Source of the DNA: Rebecca billardiae RCC1528
Taxonomy: Eukaryota; Haptophyta
NCBI GenBank assembly: GCA_965240325.2
Contig: OZ251235.1
Coordinates: 1 to 64,000, forward strand
Length of the DNA stretch: 64,000 bases
Direction: 5' to 3'
Shown: positions 51,456-61,720 of the stretch, piece by piece
Layout: each line of letters begins with the position of its first letter
Position numbering within the stretch: position 1 is the first letter of the stretch
Made by a program: the position numbers and the translations under genes
The notes under the pieces: generated by a model
What the model was told of the DNA's origin: nothing
Database searches by the model: none
The model's input: the letters and a program-made list of their open reading frames with translations, nothing else

Positions 51456-52667
51456 TCAATCCTCTCCGCCGCTGCTGCTCGCGTCGTCGGACTCCTCGTC
51501 ATCGCGGAGCAAGCGCTGCACTGCGGCGCCAAGCCCACCCCACAGCTCGGGCGTCTGGTACGTGCCCGCGGGTCGTGGGCAGCCGTGCGCGCATGCCCAC
51601 TCGGCCACGCGCGCGTGCCCCGCGCGCTCCGCCTCGGCGATCGTCTCGTAGTCCCACGGGCAGCCGCGCTCGCGCAGCCACACAAGCAGCTCGAGGTGGC
51701 CGCAGACCGCGGCGGCCGCGCACGTGTCCGCGCCCCACGGCATGCCGTGCGCGCAGCCCCACTCCAGCACGTGCCTGTGATTCGCCGCCGCCGCCGCCGC
51801 CGCCGCGCGCCGGTCCCACGGCACGGGCCCGTGCGCGCGCGCCCACTGCAGCGTCTCCAGGTGGCCGCCGGCCGCCAGCGCCTCGGCGGTGGCGCCGTCC
51901 CAGCCGCAGCCGTTCTGCCGCAGCCAGCTGAGGAGCTCGGCGGAGCCGTGCTCCGCGGCGGCGTTGGTGGTGGGGATGCAGCCGTCGCCCACGCCGAGGC
52001 GGTACTTGCACGCCGCGAGCCACTGCAGCACGTCGAGGTGGCCGTTGCGCGCGGCCGACGTCGCAGCCCACGGCGAGAAGGGGCAGCCGCGCGAGCGCAG
52101 CCAATCGCACAGCGTCAGGTGGCCACCGCCCGCAGCCGCGGCGGAGATGAGCGAGTTCCACGCGAGGCCGATGGCGTGCAGCGCCTCGAGCGCGCCGACG
52201 TGCCCGTTCGCCGCCGCGGCGACGCCCGCCTCGCGCGTGGGCGCGCACTGCTGCTGGTTGTGCAGCCAGCGGATGAGGGATGCATCGCCCGCCCTCGCTG
52301 CGCCCAGCATCGCGCCGCTCGCGCTGCACTCGGCGCCGGGCGTGGCGAGCGTCCTGCACAGCCGGAGCGTGTCCCGTGCGCCTACACGCGCGGCCCAGTA
52401 GCACGCGCACGGGCAGCCGAGTGCGCGCGCCCAGCCCAGACGCGCCTCCGACGACACGTTGGCGGCCACGCGCGATCTGATGCGCGCGCCGTCCTCACCC
52501 GCGCATGGCTCGAAGCGGGCGAAGACGGCGTCACGGAGCGCGCGGCACGTGAGCGCGAGCGCGAGCGCATCGTCCTCATCCACCTCGTCCGTAAGCAGGC
52601 GGAGCAGGTCCTGTGAGACCAGCGTGCGCAATAATGCGCCTTCCATCGTCGTCGTCGCGCCTTCCAT
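51456..52667 (-). CDS. F-box-like protein with ankyrin-type repeats
   Basis: 403 residues (an alternative start is Met8, at 52646). An F-box-like helix pair occupies about 10-50 (LLRLLTDEVDEDDALALALTCRALRDAV). From about 100 a series of ~27-residue repeats follows, with the pattern GHLExLxWLRxxGCPWDxxTxxAAA: GHLTLCDWLRSRGCPFS, GHLDVLQWLAACKYR, GHLETLQWARAHGPVPWD and GHLELLVWLRERGCPWD. This divergent ankyrin type is expanded in haptophytes, stramenopiles and some giant viruses. Probable protein-interaction adaptor, possibly of a ubiquitin ligase. The C-terminus is acidic and Ser-rich. Divergent from the esterase gene by about 61 bp. Confidence 0.88.
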   Translation of the reverse strand: MEGATTTMEGALLRTLVSQDLLRLLTDEVDEDDALALALTCRALRDAVFARFEPCAGEDGARIRSRVAANVSSEARLGWARALGCPCACYWAARVGARDTLRLCRTLATPGAECSASGAMLGAARAGDASLIRWLHNQQQCAPTREAGVAAAANGHVGALEALHAIGLAWNSLISAAAAGGGHLTLCDWLRSRGCPFSPWAATSAARNGHLDVLQWLAACKYRLGVGDGCIPTTNAAAEHGSAELLSWLRQNGCGWDGATAEALAAGGHLETLQWARAHGPVPWDRRAAAAAAAANHRHVLEWGCAHGMPWGADTCAAAAVCGHLELLVWLRERGCPWDYETIAEAERAGHARVAEWACAHGCPRPAGTYQTPELWGGLGAAVQRLLRDDEESDDASSSGGED

Positions 52668-52728
52668 CGTCCCGCGCCCGCGGGTCCTTAGTCCTTACTC
52701 CTTCACTGAGTGCGGTGGCGCCCGGGCG
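52668..52728. promoter_or_regulatory. 61-bp divergent intergenic region
   Basis: Only 61 bp separate opposed start codons, with a relatively AT-rich core (TTAGTCCTTACTCCTTC). Transcription starts may lie within the opposing gene. Confidence 0.5.
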
Positions 52729-54111
52729 ATGGCGTCGGTCCTCGCGCTGATGCTGGGTACTGCTTGGCATGGAGATCTCGCGCGCGATGCCTCGATCGAT
52801 AGTGTGCTGCGTTGCCTCCAACACGGCCACTGGGTCGATGCACCCGGGCGCCAGCCTCTGCCCTCAGAACTCGTACCCGAGTTTGCGTGGTACAACTGCT
52901 CGGCCAAGTTCGCGCCTGAGTCGCAGGCACGCGTCAGATGGCGCAGCTCGGAGAGCGGCTGTGACGATGTGCTGCGCAATGTTCGCACCTCGGACTTTGA
53001 CGGGGCATTCTCTCGGCCGGCGAGGCTCGTTCTTCTCGGCGACTCCGTTGCGCATCAGCTTGCATTGACCCTCACTGCGAGCGTCCGCACCAATCCGCAC
53101 TTGCGCAACCTCACCATCGACTTCGTCTCTCTCGCCGCGTCGGCGCCCACGGTCGACGGCGTCCTCGCCCAGATCAGTGACGCCGTGTGCGGCCCGCTCT
53201 CCGCGGCAACGCACGCGCGCACACCGGCGCCCACGCGCGTGGTGATCGCGTCGGTGGGCCACTGGTACAATCTGGACGATCCGCCGATTGGCTGCGTGGA
53301 TTGGGCACCACTGGTGGGGCTCAACCTGACGTGCTCGATGGCGCGCGCGTTGCCGCACGACCACCCTGCCTTCAAGGCCAGTGCAGCGCACGCCCCCTAC
53401 AATTATGGAATGTTCCGCCGCCTGACGCACTCCCTGCGCTCACGCCATTATGCAGCGGACATGGGCGCACTGGCCCGCGCCATCTCGCAGCTCGAGTGCG
53501 ATGATGGGCCCCGCTTGCTGCCGCCGATCGCAATAGAGCCGACACCCCATCACGCTGCGGCCCCGGTCACGCGTTCACAGCCTTCGAGCACGCGCCCTGC
53601 GGCGGGGCAAGCGCTCAAGGCGGCGTGGCCCGCGCGCAAGTGGAGTTTGCGCAAGGCTTTGGCGAAGCCCCGAGCTGCGGCCGCGATGCGCTCAGCCCCA
53701 GCACCTCCGGACAGTCAATCCGCGCCGCCCTGGAGCCCCAGCCCGAGCAGCCCCACGGCGAAGAAGAGGAGTCATGAGGGCCTTGACGACTCGTGGAATG
53801 GCTGCAGCAACCAACAGCTCGATGGCCCGCTCGGCGTGGACCAGCATGAGATGCTCACAGAGTTCCGCCAGCGGATCTTCGGCGCCGCGATGCGTGGCGC
53901 TGGCATTCCCGTGGTACCCGTGCATGATGCACTGAGCACGCGTGGGATGGAGCACACCGGCATCATGATCCGGACCAGGGAGGAAATGAGCGCGGAGCAG
54001 CCACCCGACTGCTTGCACTGGTGCGTGTATCCCTGCAGTGCCCTCGAGCACGTCGCATCGGCGCTGCTAATCACTGTCAGTGTAGTCACCGCAGTTCAAC
54101 GGGTTCCGTAG
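52729..54111 (+). CDS. SGNH/PC-esterase (TBL-like) protein
   Basis: 460 residues. LVLLGDSVAHQ (G104-D105-S106) supplies the nucleophile block. Near the C-terminus, DCLHWC (D427-x-x-H430) supplies the Asp-His pair. The GDS...DxxHW spacing is that of the PC-esterase group (plant TBL/PMR5-like polysaccharide O-acetyltransferases and Cas1-type proteins). VIASVGHWYNL resembles the family's conserved G-x-W-(Y/W) block. A weak N-terminal hydrophobic stretch may act as a signal peptide. Residues about 265-345 are a Pro/Ala/Ser-rich insert. A role in acylating or deacylating secreted or surface glycans is likely by family. Confidence 0.8.
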   Translation: MASVLALMLGTAWHGDLARDASIDSVLRCLQHGHWVDAPGRQPLPSELVPEFAWYNCSAKFAPESQARVRWRSSESGCDDVLRNVRTSDFDGAFSRPARLVLLGDSVAHQLALTLTASVRTNPHLRNLTIDFVSLAASAPTVDGVLAQISDAVCGPLSAATHARTPAPTRVVIASVGHWYNLDDPPIGCVDWAPLVGLNLTCSMARALPHDHPAFKASAAHAPYNYGMFRRLTHSLRSRHYAADMGALARAISQLECDDGPRLLPPIAIEPTPHHAAAPVTRSQPSSTRPAAGQALKAAWPARKWSLRKALAKPRAAAAMRSAPAPPDSQSAPPWSPSPSSPTAKKRSHEGLDDSWNGCSNQQLDGPLGVDQHEMLTEFRQRIFGAAMRGAGIPVVPVHDALSTRGMEHTGIMIRTREEMSAEQPPDCLHWCVYPCSALEHVASALLITVSVVTAVQRVP

Positions 54112-54520
54112 TTCGCGGTCCGAGTGGCGACGCGCGCAGAGTGCTATCTCGATCTGCACTGCGCGCGACGAGTGGCTTGCGTGCGGTGCCAGCGCGTGAA
54201 GCGACACACGCGGCGGGCGCATGCGCGTAGTTCCGCCCTCCACGCGCGCGCGCGCGACCGCATGTTCCACGAATCCACGACCACGAGCTCTGCAGCAGGC
54301 GGTCGCGGGCTCGGGTCGGCGGACGGCAAGGTGTGCCGCCCCCGTAGATTCGCTTGGGCACGGGCCACACTCTCACTCACAGCGCGGGGCGTGGTGCTGT
54401 AGGCGGGCTACCGGCCGCCGGGCCGCGAAGCCATCATGCGTTCTGATGGGCCTTTTGCGCACGCACGCAGCTCTCCACACACGTCACGGGTCATCCGTCG
54501 CGAACACACCCGACCTACTC
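54112..54520. other. Intergenic upstream of the ART/zinc-ribbon gene
   Basis: 409 bp with no gene. It presumably holds the 3' UTR of the esterase and the promoter of the next gene. An open frame extends back through it but lacks similarity. Confidence 0.5.
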
Positions 54521-55622
54521 ATGGCGGCGACGACGGAGAACGCGGCCGAGGCCGAGGCGATTGCCGCGCTCGTGCGCGAGCAGGACATGGACGAAGAGCA
54601 GGCTCGCGCTGTCCGCGACGCCAAGCGCGGCGGCTCGTGGACCTCCGAGTTCAAGCGTTTGCGATTCTACCACGGCACGTCGTGGGAGAGCGCGCAACGC
54701 ATCCAATCGGAGGGGTTCGTCCTGTCGACAAGTGGCTGCCTCGGCCCCGGTGTGTATGTCGGCCGACGCGAACGCGCACTCTCGTTTGCGCAGAGCCGGC
54801 ATCGCCATGGCGGCGAAGTTGGCGGCCTCGTCACGGTCATCGTCTCGTTCAACAACCCGAAGTTTGTCGACGGCGACGACACAAGCTGGCAGGCCGAGGG
54901 CCACGATGCTTGCCGCACGTCGAGCACGAGCTTCAGCTCAAACATGGAGTGGTGCATCAAGGACACGAGCCAACTGAGCGTCGTCGCCATCGAGCGCGTC
55001 CCACTTCTCCCCGACGCGGAGGCGCCTGAGCTGGAGGAGCCGGCGGCGCCCGCCGCACCGACCGCTGAAGCGTCGCCCGCTGCGGCGGCGCCGCTCACCC
55101 AGAGCAACCTGCGCAAGCACGCCGAGGTGCCTGCCGTGCGCCGCCAGTTCAACTGCACCAAGCACGGAACATTTTGGAAAAAAGTCCGCGACGACCCGCC
55201 GCACAAGCCGGTCGCGCGGTGCAAGCTCTGCGTTGCGCACGCACGGGCGGCCGGCGGCGCGCACGTGCACGTCTCCAAGTACGAGGCGATCCCGCGCGAG
55301 GAGGAGCGCGGGCGCGGCACTTTCGAGTGCCCCGAGTGCCAGCACACGTGGGCCTCGAACCAGGCGTGCCGCGGCCTCCAGCAGTACTGCGACGCCGAAG
55401 AGTGCACCGCTCGCGACGAGCAGCGCGGCAGCTTCCCCACCTCCCTCGTGCCCCCCGCGCCGCGCTGGCTCGTGCAGAAGTGGCGGGCGCAGCGGGCGCA
55501 GGCGAGCACGGGAGTCGGTGGGGACGAGGGCGAGCAGCCGCTGCCGCAGATCGCCGAGGACGAGCAGCGCTCGGGGGAGAGCCAGAGTCACGCTGGCGGC
55601 GGCGGCGGTGGCGGCGGCGGCA

Positions 55623-55656
<34 letters not shown>

Positions 55657-56185
55657 TGGCGGTGATGGCGGCGTCGACGTGGCGACGTGGCAAGAGCGTC
55701 CCACGCGGACGAGCGACTTCGACAGCGCCGAGGCCGGTACCCGCGCTCGTGGGTCAGGTCCGTTCGGGCGCGTCGGCGGGCGCGGCCGCGGCGGGCGCGG
55801 CCACCTCTGCTCTGGCTGCGCGACGGGCGCATGCCGCCGTCCGCCGCCGCTGTCGGCTATTCACGAATCGACGGGCTCGACGGCGCCGACGCTCACGGAC
55901 GCGACGTGGACGAGCGCGGGCAGCCAGCGCTCGGCTTCGCAGGCATCGAGCGCCCGCGGCGCCCGCGCCCAGCGTGGGCGCGGTGTCAGTACGGCTGGAC
56001 GCGGTCGCGGCCGTGGGCGCGGCACTGTGCCTGGCGCGGGCTCCGGCTCCAGCGCGTCGGGGATCTCGGACGCCGTGCTGGTCGAGACCCCATCGTCGAC
56101 CGAGGTGCGCAGCCAGCGCAGCAGTGCGAGCGGGGCTGGTGATGGCGGCAGCAGCGGGATGAGCAGCTTCGTGACGGCGGTGTGA
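54521..56185 (+). CDS. ADP-ribosyltransferase-fold (Gig2/PARP-like) + Shiftless-like zinc ribbon fusion
   Basis: 554 residues. Residues about 47-160 form a PARP-like fold of the Gig2 type: FYHGTSWESAQRI (H51-G52-T53), GFVLSTSGCLGPGVYVG (Y79) and NMEWCIKD (E143), matching the H-Y-E layout of ADP-ribosyltransferases. Residues about 205-320 match the zinc-ribbon domain of Shiftless (SHFL/C19orf66): C212, C234-x2-C237, YEAIPREEERGRGTFECPEC (C270, C273), C290-x4-C295, then a PPRW-like APRW. The C-terminus has a long Gly run (about 362-385) and GRG/RGG-type repeats, suggesting RNA binding. Both homologous families are antiviral, interferon-induced proteins in vertebrates; antiviral function here is inference. 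Start at ATG 54521, after which the N-terminal helix is acidic. Confidence 0.75.
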
Positions 56186-56501
56186 GTGCACCCGGATTGG
56201 CGTGAGCCGTGACGACCGCCGGCTGTCGACCGCGTTAAGTCCCTGGGAGTCCGCGTTATTTATATATATTATAATAAAATAAATTTATATCAATAATTAA
56301 TATATATATTAATTAATTGTAATGCGCGCGATGAAGTCTACAAATGGCAACGACATTCGATGATGATGCGCGCACGCATATGTCCAATAAGGCCGACTCA
56401 TCGAGTTCGACCGTACATCCGTAGTATAAGAACTGTAGTAGAGTGTACGTAGTGCTGTTCAGCTGTACGTACATGCTGACTGACATTGCAGACGAGGCGG
56501 C
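56186..56501. terminator. Convergent AT-rich 3' region with AATAAA on both strands
   Basis: 316 bp between convergent genes. 56255-56320 is extremely AT-rich. AATAAA occurs on the plus strand (about 56277) and TTTATT (AATAAA on the minus strand) at about 56259, so both genes could use it for 3'-end formation. Confidence 0.6.
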
Positions 56502-58123
56502 TCAGGGCGGCTTGGCGGCAGGCGTCGGGCCGCTCCCGCTCGCGCTGCGTGCAGCGCCGGCCGCCGAGTCGCCCGCGCCGCCTTCGCTGCCCGCGGCGCC
56601 AGGCCCCGCGGCGGCCTTCTGCCGCAAGTAGTTCCGGAAGCTCTCGAGCTCGGCCGCCTCGCGCGCCTCCTCGTCCGCCTCGAGGTCGCGCGCTGCCGCC
56701 ATGCCGACCAGGCCCGCGTCCGCGTCCTCCTCGTCGTCGTCGTCGGCTGCGCCCGGCGGGCGCGGCGGCGCGATCTCGGGGACCGGGAGCGAGGAGGGCG
56801 GCGGTGGCGGCGCGTCGGCGCCGGCGTGCCTCTCCGCCACGCGGTCCGCCGCGAGCCGCTCGGCGCTGCTCGCGGCCTGCTCCGCGCGCTCCGCATCCTG
56901 CGCGCGCGCGCCGCGCGCATGCGCGCGCGCGTGCGGCCAGCCGGTGCGCGCGGTTGGCGTGGGCATGCGCCGCAGCGCGCATGCGCGCAGGGCCGGGGAA
57001 GGGCGCCCACCCACGCCCGGATCCCCGGCGGCGCGTGCTCTCCCGCACACGCTCGCCGCGCCCACTGCTCGGCGCCAGGTCGAGGGTGCACGAGGGCGCT
57101 CGCGCGCCTCCGCGCATGGGGCCCCGGCGCGCGCGCGACGCGCGCCCCGAGCGCTGCGCGCGAGCGCACGCGCACCCGCTTCGCTCGCCGGCGCTCGAGC
57201 TCCGGCTTGTACGTGGCGTTGTACTCGCTCGCGCCGCGCTGGAGCGCCTCGAGCAGCTCGTCGATCCCCTCGCCCGTCACCGCGGACACCGCGACGCTGT
57301 GCATGCTCTGGTAGAACTCGTCGAGCACGAGCGCCATCGAGCGCGAGAGCGAGCCGATGTACGCCTGCTCCTCGTCGAGGGCGTGGACGAAGGCGTCCGA
57401 GTCGGACATCCACTCGGTGGCGAAGTCGGCGGGGACGACGTCGGTCTTGTTGAACACGAGGAGGAGCGGCAGCCTGAACTTGTACAGGATCGAGCACGCG
57501 TACAGCATGTTGGACATGAAGGTGACCGGCCGCGTCGTGCGCGGCGTGTCCACCACGTACACGATCACGGTCGGCAGCGCGGACGCGAGGCTCTCGGCGA
57601 CGAGCGCGCCCGAGGCGGACCAGGTGAAGATCTCGATCTGGCCCGGCGTGTCGAGGAGCACGTGCGACGGCGGCGTCGCCGAGCCGAGCCGCGCCTCGAG
57701 CAGCCCCATCACCTGCTCGAACTTGGTCGCGAACAGGTTGAGCGCCGTGAGGATGCCGCCGTTCGGGCCGAGGTTGTACTCCTTCATCACGGCCTTGAAG
57801 TCGACGGAGTCGCGCACGTCGATGTTCGGCGCGTACGGGAGGGATCTCACCGCCGGGTCGAGGTTGATCGAGTAGAAGGGCGCCTCGAGCCCGTGCAGGT
57901 GGTGGTGCAGCCGCTGCGCGCGCGGCGCCGCGGCCGGCGTGCGCGGCGCGCGCGCGGTCAGGGCCGGCGCGTGCGCGGGGCAGGCCGGCGCGTGCGATGG
58001 GCGCAAGCGCACCTGCATGAGCGTCGTCTTCCCGCTCCCCGCCATGCCGATCACGATGCACGCCACGGGCTCCGCTGCCGATGGCGCGCCTTTGGGCGCG
58101 TCGGACGCGGGCGCAGCAGCCAT
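56502..58123 (-). CDS. GPN1: GPN-loop GTPase 1 (XAB1/NPA3 family), three exons
   Basis: Small GTPase needed for nuclear import and assembly of RNA polymerase II. Exons (minus): 58123-58013, 57913-57176, 56897-56502, giving 414 residues. The P-loop is GMAGSGKTTLMQ, and the first intron falls right after it. Then come INLDPAV, the family-defining GPN loop in EYNLGPNGGI, G3 as LLDTPGQIEIF, and G4 as VFNKTDVV. The C-terminal exon is helical and acidic (DDDDEEDADAGLVGM), as in GPN1. Introns are 99 bp (in frame, read-through possible) and 278 bp, with donors GTGCGC. Divergent from RPL7 with 177 bp between starts. Confidence 0.93.
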
Positions 58124-58300
58124 GCTGCCGATGGTTGGTCCTGCACCGTCCGGACCTCTCTCGGTGGGTCGTGGGCGCGGGTTGGCGCGCGCTCCTGATT
58201 GGACGGCGCCTCTGCGTCCGGATTCCAGATTGCCGCCCCTGACTGGGCTGCGTGGCGCACGTACCCTTGGCACACCGCTGCACCGTCTGCGTGGGTCGCG
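58124..58300. promoter_or_regulatory. Divergent intergenic region, GPN1 / RPL7
   Basis: 177 bp between two housekeeping genes, GC-rich. A candidate compact bidirectional promoter. Confidence 0.6.
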
Positions 58301-59032
58301 ATGGTGGCGCAGACGCCCGTGCCGGAGAACGTGCTCAAGAAGCGCAAGACGCAGGAGCGGCTGATCGCGCAGAAGGCGGCGGATGCGGCGGAGGCCAAGA
58401 AGGCCAAGATCCAGAAGACGCGCACGATCTTCAAGCGCGCGGAGGCGTACGTGAAGGAGTACCGCGCGCACGAGCGCCAGCTGGTCCGCCTGCGCCGCGA
58501 GGCGAAGCGGACAGGCAACTTCTTCGTCGAGCCGGAGGCGAAGCTGCTCTTCGTCACCCGCATCCGGGGCATCAACGCGATGCACCCGAAGACGAAGAAG
58601 ATCTTGCAGCTCCTGCGGTTGCGCCAGATCCACAACGGCGTCTTCCTCAAGGCGAACAAGGCGACGATCAACATGCTGCGCAAGGTGGAGCCGTACGTGG
58701 CGTACGGCTACCCGTCGCTGAAGACGGTGCGCGAGCTCATCTACAAGCGCGGCTACGGCAAGGTCGGCCCGGGCAAGGACCGCATCCCGCTCGCCGACAA
58801 CGCGACGATCGAGGGGTGCCTCGGCAAGCACGACATCCTCTGCATCGAGGACCTGATCCACGAGATCTACACGGTGGGCCCGGCGTTCAAGCAGGCGAAC
58901 AACTTCTTGTGGCCGTTCAAGCTGAGCTCGCCCTCGGGCGGCTTCAAGCAGATCACCTCGCACTTCATCGAGGGCGGCGACGCGGGCAACCGCGAGCAGC
59001 TGATCAACGAGCTGGTCGCGCGCATGAACTGA
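58301..59032 (+). CDS. RPL7: 60S ribosomal protein L7 (uL30)
   Basis: 243 residues, normal length for the family. N-terminal [15 protein letters not shown] and the long basic helix ([20 protein letters not shown]) are the eukaryote-specific extension. [62 protein letters not shown] and the terminal [25 protein letters not shown] are canonical, each only partly shown here. Single exon in the coding region. ATG 58301 is chosen because the in-frame extension upstream has no similarity. Confidence 0.98.
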   Translation: MVAQTPVPENVLKKRKTQERLIAQKAADAAEAKKAKIQKTRTIFKRAEAYVKEYRAHERQLVRLRREAKRTGNFFVEPEAKLLFVTRIRGINAMHPKTKKILQLLRLRQIHNGVFLKANKATINMLRKVEPYVAYGYPSLKTVRELIYKRGYGKVGPGKDRIPLADNATIEGCLGKHDILCIEDLIHEIYTVGPAFKQANNFLWPFKLSSPSGGFKQITSHFIEGGDAGNREQLINELVARMN

Positions 59033-60140
59033 GCATGAACTGAGCCAAAGGCGGGCACCGGGGCACCGGGGCGCGCGGGACGGCTGCGCGTGCGGACGAG
59101 GCGCGCCGCGCAGGACGAGGCGTCGCGCGGCGACGGGTGGGTGACCGTGTGGGCGGCGGCTGCCGCCGCTGCCGCCGCCGCGCAGCAGCGGCAGCAGCAG
59201 CACAGGCGGGCGCGGAGGCGGTCTGGGCGGCAGGCGCGCGGCAGCGGGCTGTGCCGGATCCGTGCCCGTGGCGGCGGGCGAGCGTAGTGCACGCACGATG
59301 CTACCGCGGGCGCGCGCACGGCGTCTCCGTCCACGTGCCTGCAGCGTGCCTGGCTGCGCTGCCGACGGATTCTTCCAGTCTGAATCGCCAGCAGCAGACA
59401 GCCGTCGAACTCGGGTGCCAGCAGTCAGCAGGCTGCGCAGCCGCACCGGCCCACAGACACAGCGCGCGGTTCGGCCGCGCCACGGTCCGCCGGTCCGGCA
59501 GCCTGCAGACTGCAGATCGTCCGGCTGCCGTGCCCGTGCGACGGGTAGACTACTCAATAAGACTACTTGTGATCGCTGAGACTATGATGATTCAGTCTTC
59601 CGAAGATGAGTACACTCTGTACAGCCGCAGTAACGGCGCACTCGCAGCCGCCGTCGCTGTCGCTGACGGCCAGACAGTAAACTATACTCATCGACTCATA
59701 CTGGCATCGTAAGCGGAGAGTTCCGTGAATATGACTGTGTAGTTATACATCGGCTCGGTCGATGACAGTGATCTCGGTCGTCATCTGATCTGTCTGCGCT
59801 TTGAGTTACGTCACTGTCTCAGACACTCAGTACTTAGTAGTCAGTGTGATGAAGTGATACGGCTCCGACGCACACACTGACACAGATCGGACGATACTCA
59901 GTAACTGACCGCCGCCGGCAGATAGTAGATACGGTACCGTCGAGAGACGGAGAGTCGTACTCGGCGAGCAGTGGCACTCGTAGTTGGCGAGTGGCGACGG
60001 TCGGCGGAGTGCGCCGCGAATCGTGCGGAGTGGCCAGTGGGCGGACAGTCCGACAGACCGCGTCGCGCACCGCGGCGTACGGCCTGTCTCTGCTGCCGCA
60101 GTAAGTTCTGTAATTCATCAGTAGCGCAGTAAGACCGGTC
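59033..60140. other. Intergenic, no gene recognised
   Basis: About 1.1 kb from the RPL7 3' side to the gap. GC-rich at first, then more balanced after about 59540. No gene, RNA or element end was supported. Confidence 0.5.
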
Positions 60141-60340
60141 NNNNNNNNNNNNNNNNNNNNNNNNNNNNNNNNNNNNNNNNNNNNNNNNNNNNNNNNNNNN
60201 NNNNNNNNNNNNNNNNNNNNNNNNNNNNNNNNNNNNNNNNNNNNNNNNNNNNNNNNNNNNNNNNNNNNNNNNNNNNNNNNNNNNNNNNNNNNNNNNNNNN
60301 NNNNNNNNNNNNNNNNNNNNNNNNNNNNNNNNNNNNNNNN
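60141..60340. other. Assembly gap, 200 N
   Basis: Exactly 200 unknown bases; length probably a placeholder. Confidence 1.
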
Positions 60341-60860
60341 ACAGCTCGCCAACCATAGAAACGATAGGTTGGGTCGTCAGCTTTGATTCACGCGCTTCTG
60401 AAAAACAGCGTTTTAGATTAGACGCATCCCTCTTCTCTTAAGAGAACTGCGCTTCAAAAACACCGTTTCAACGAAAGACGATCGCCCGCCATTCAACTGA
60501 AACGAGAGCTGTTCACTCATCAGATTCATCAAAGCGACGCGATATGGTATTGCGCGGGTAGCTTGAATCGACCTTCCCGCGCGCCCTGGTATCATACGGT
60601 TAGCAAGCTACTGTTGTTGATATACTTTTGGTCATCTGTTGATACGACGTCAATGCGGGTGGCAATCCATTCTTGGATTGCAAGAATGGATTGCCACCCG
60701 CATTGACGAGCCTAAAATCTCATGAGCATAAGAATTTCTACCGCTTCAAGTACGACGAATTGATTCAAAGCCAAATGCGGGTGTGATTCGACGTTATGAT
60801 CCATCTGCAATCATTATAGGAGCTCTCTGAAAATAAGACTACCAGTAGTGTCCTGACGCG
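60341..60860. other. AT-richer block next to the gap
   Basis: About 520 bp of much lower GC than the surroundings, with no gene recognised. It contains the perfect hairpin at 60648-60708 and a further ATGCGGGTG word at about 60775. Together with the gap it may be part of a mobile element. Confidence 0.5.
60648..60708. repeat. Perfect 28-bp hairpin, 5-base loop
   Basis: The arm 60648-60675 and the arm 60681-60708 are exact reverse complements around the loop GATTG. The arms begin CGTCAATGCGGGTGGC and end CCATTCTTG. Confidence 0.97.
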
Positions 60861-61720
60861 TGACGATTCAGATCGCGAGGCGTCACGTTGCGCCGGCCGG
60901 CTCGCGCAAAACACGACGAGTACGAGCCGATCGTCGCGCGCGGCCTCTGCGCGCGCGCGGCGGCGCGGCGCGCGGCCGGGCGCGGGAGCCTGGGCGGCGG
61001 CGGGCGCGCGGCGGGGCGTGTGCTGCCCGAGAGGCTGGCGCACTCGCCCAGCGCCGCCGCGCACACCGCCGCCGACCTCGCGCGCACGCCCTCCGTCGCG
61101 GCGACGACGGCGACGACGGCGGCGCGCGCGGGCGGCAGACGCTGTGCGAGCGCGCCACCGCCGACGCCGTCGCGCCGCCGCTGCCCCCGCCGCACCGTGC
61201 CGCCGTCGCAGAGGCCGCGCCGCCGTTGGTCGACGCGCGCGCACGCGTCGCCACGGCCGCCGCCGTCGAGATTCATCATTCAAGATCGGCGCGGCAGGCG
61301 TACGCTGCGGCTCGCGCAACGTGCCGCCGCCGCCGCCGCCGCTCCCCCCGCCCCCGTCCGCCCTCCCGCCCGTCCCGCGCCTCGACGGCGCGCGCCTCCA
61401 AAATGTGTGCACCACCGTGCACCGCGCCTCGTGGCGGACGGCGCGGCGCACTGGGCCGCGGCCGTGTGGGCGATGGCGCGCGGCGCGCGACCCGACGTAC
61501 GCGGCGGCGCTCGGCCGCACGCTCGAGGGGCCGCTGTGCGCGCTCGCCGCGCCGCCGCTGCCCGCCGCCGCCGCAAGCCGCAAGTCGCTCGCGCGCCGCG
61601 GCCGCGGCCGAGGCGGGACGGGCGGGAGGCGGCGGCTCGGCGCGCGCTGCGGAGGCGCCGCTGCTGCCGCTGCGCGCGGCGCAGCGGCTTCTCGCGTAGT
61701 GGTCGGGCGCGGCGCTGAGT
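60861..61720. other. GC-rich block, possible undetermined coding region
   Basis: Abruptly GC-rich after the AT-richer block, with several frames open on both strands for 700-900 bp. Some segments (e.g. around 61430-61560) look more protein-like, but no frame gives a recognisable domain. A multi-exon gene cannot be excluded; I do not call one. Confidence 0.3.
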
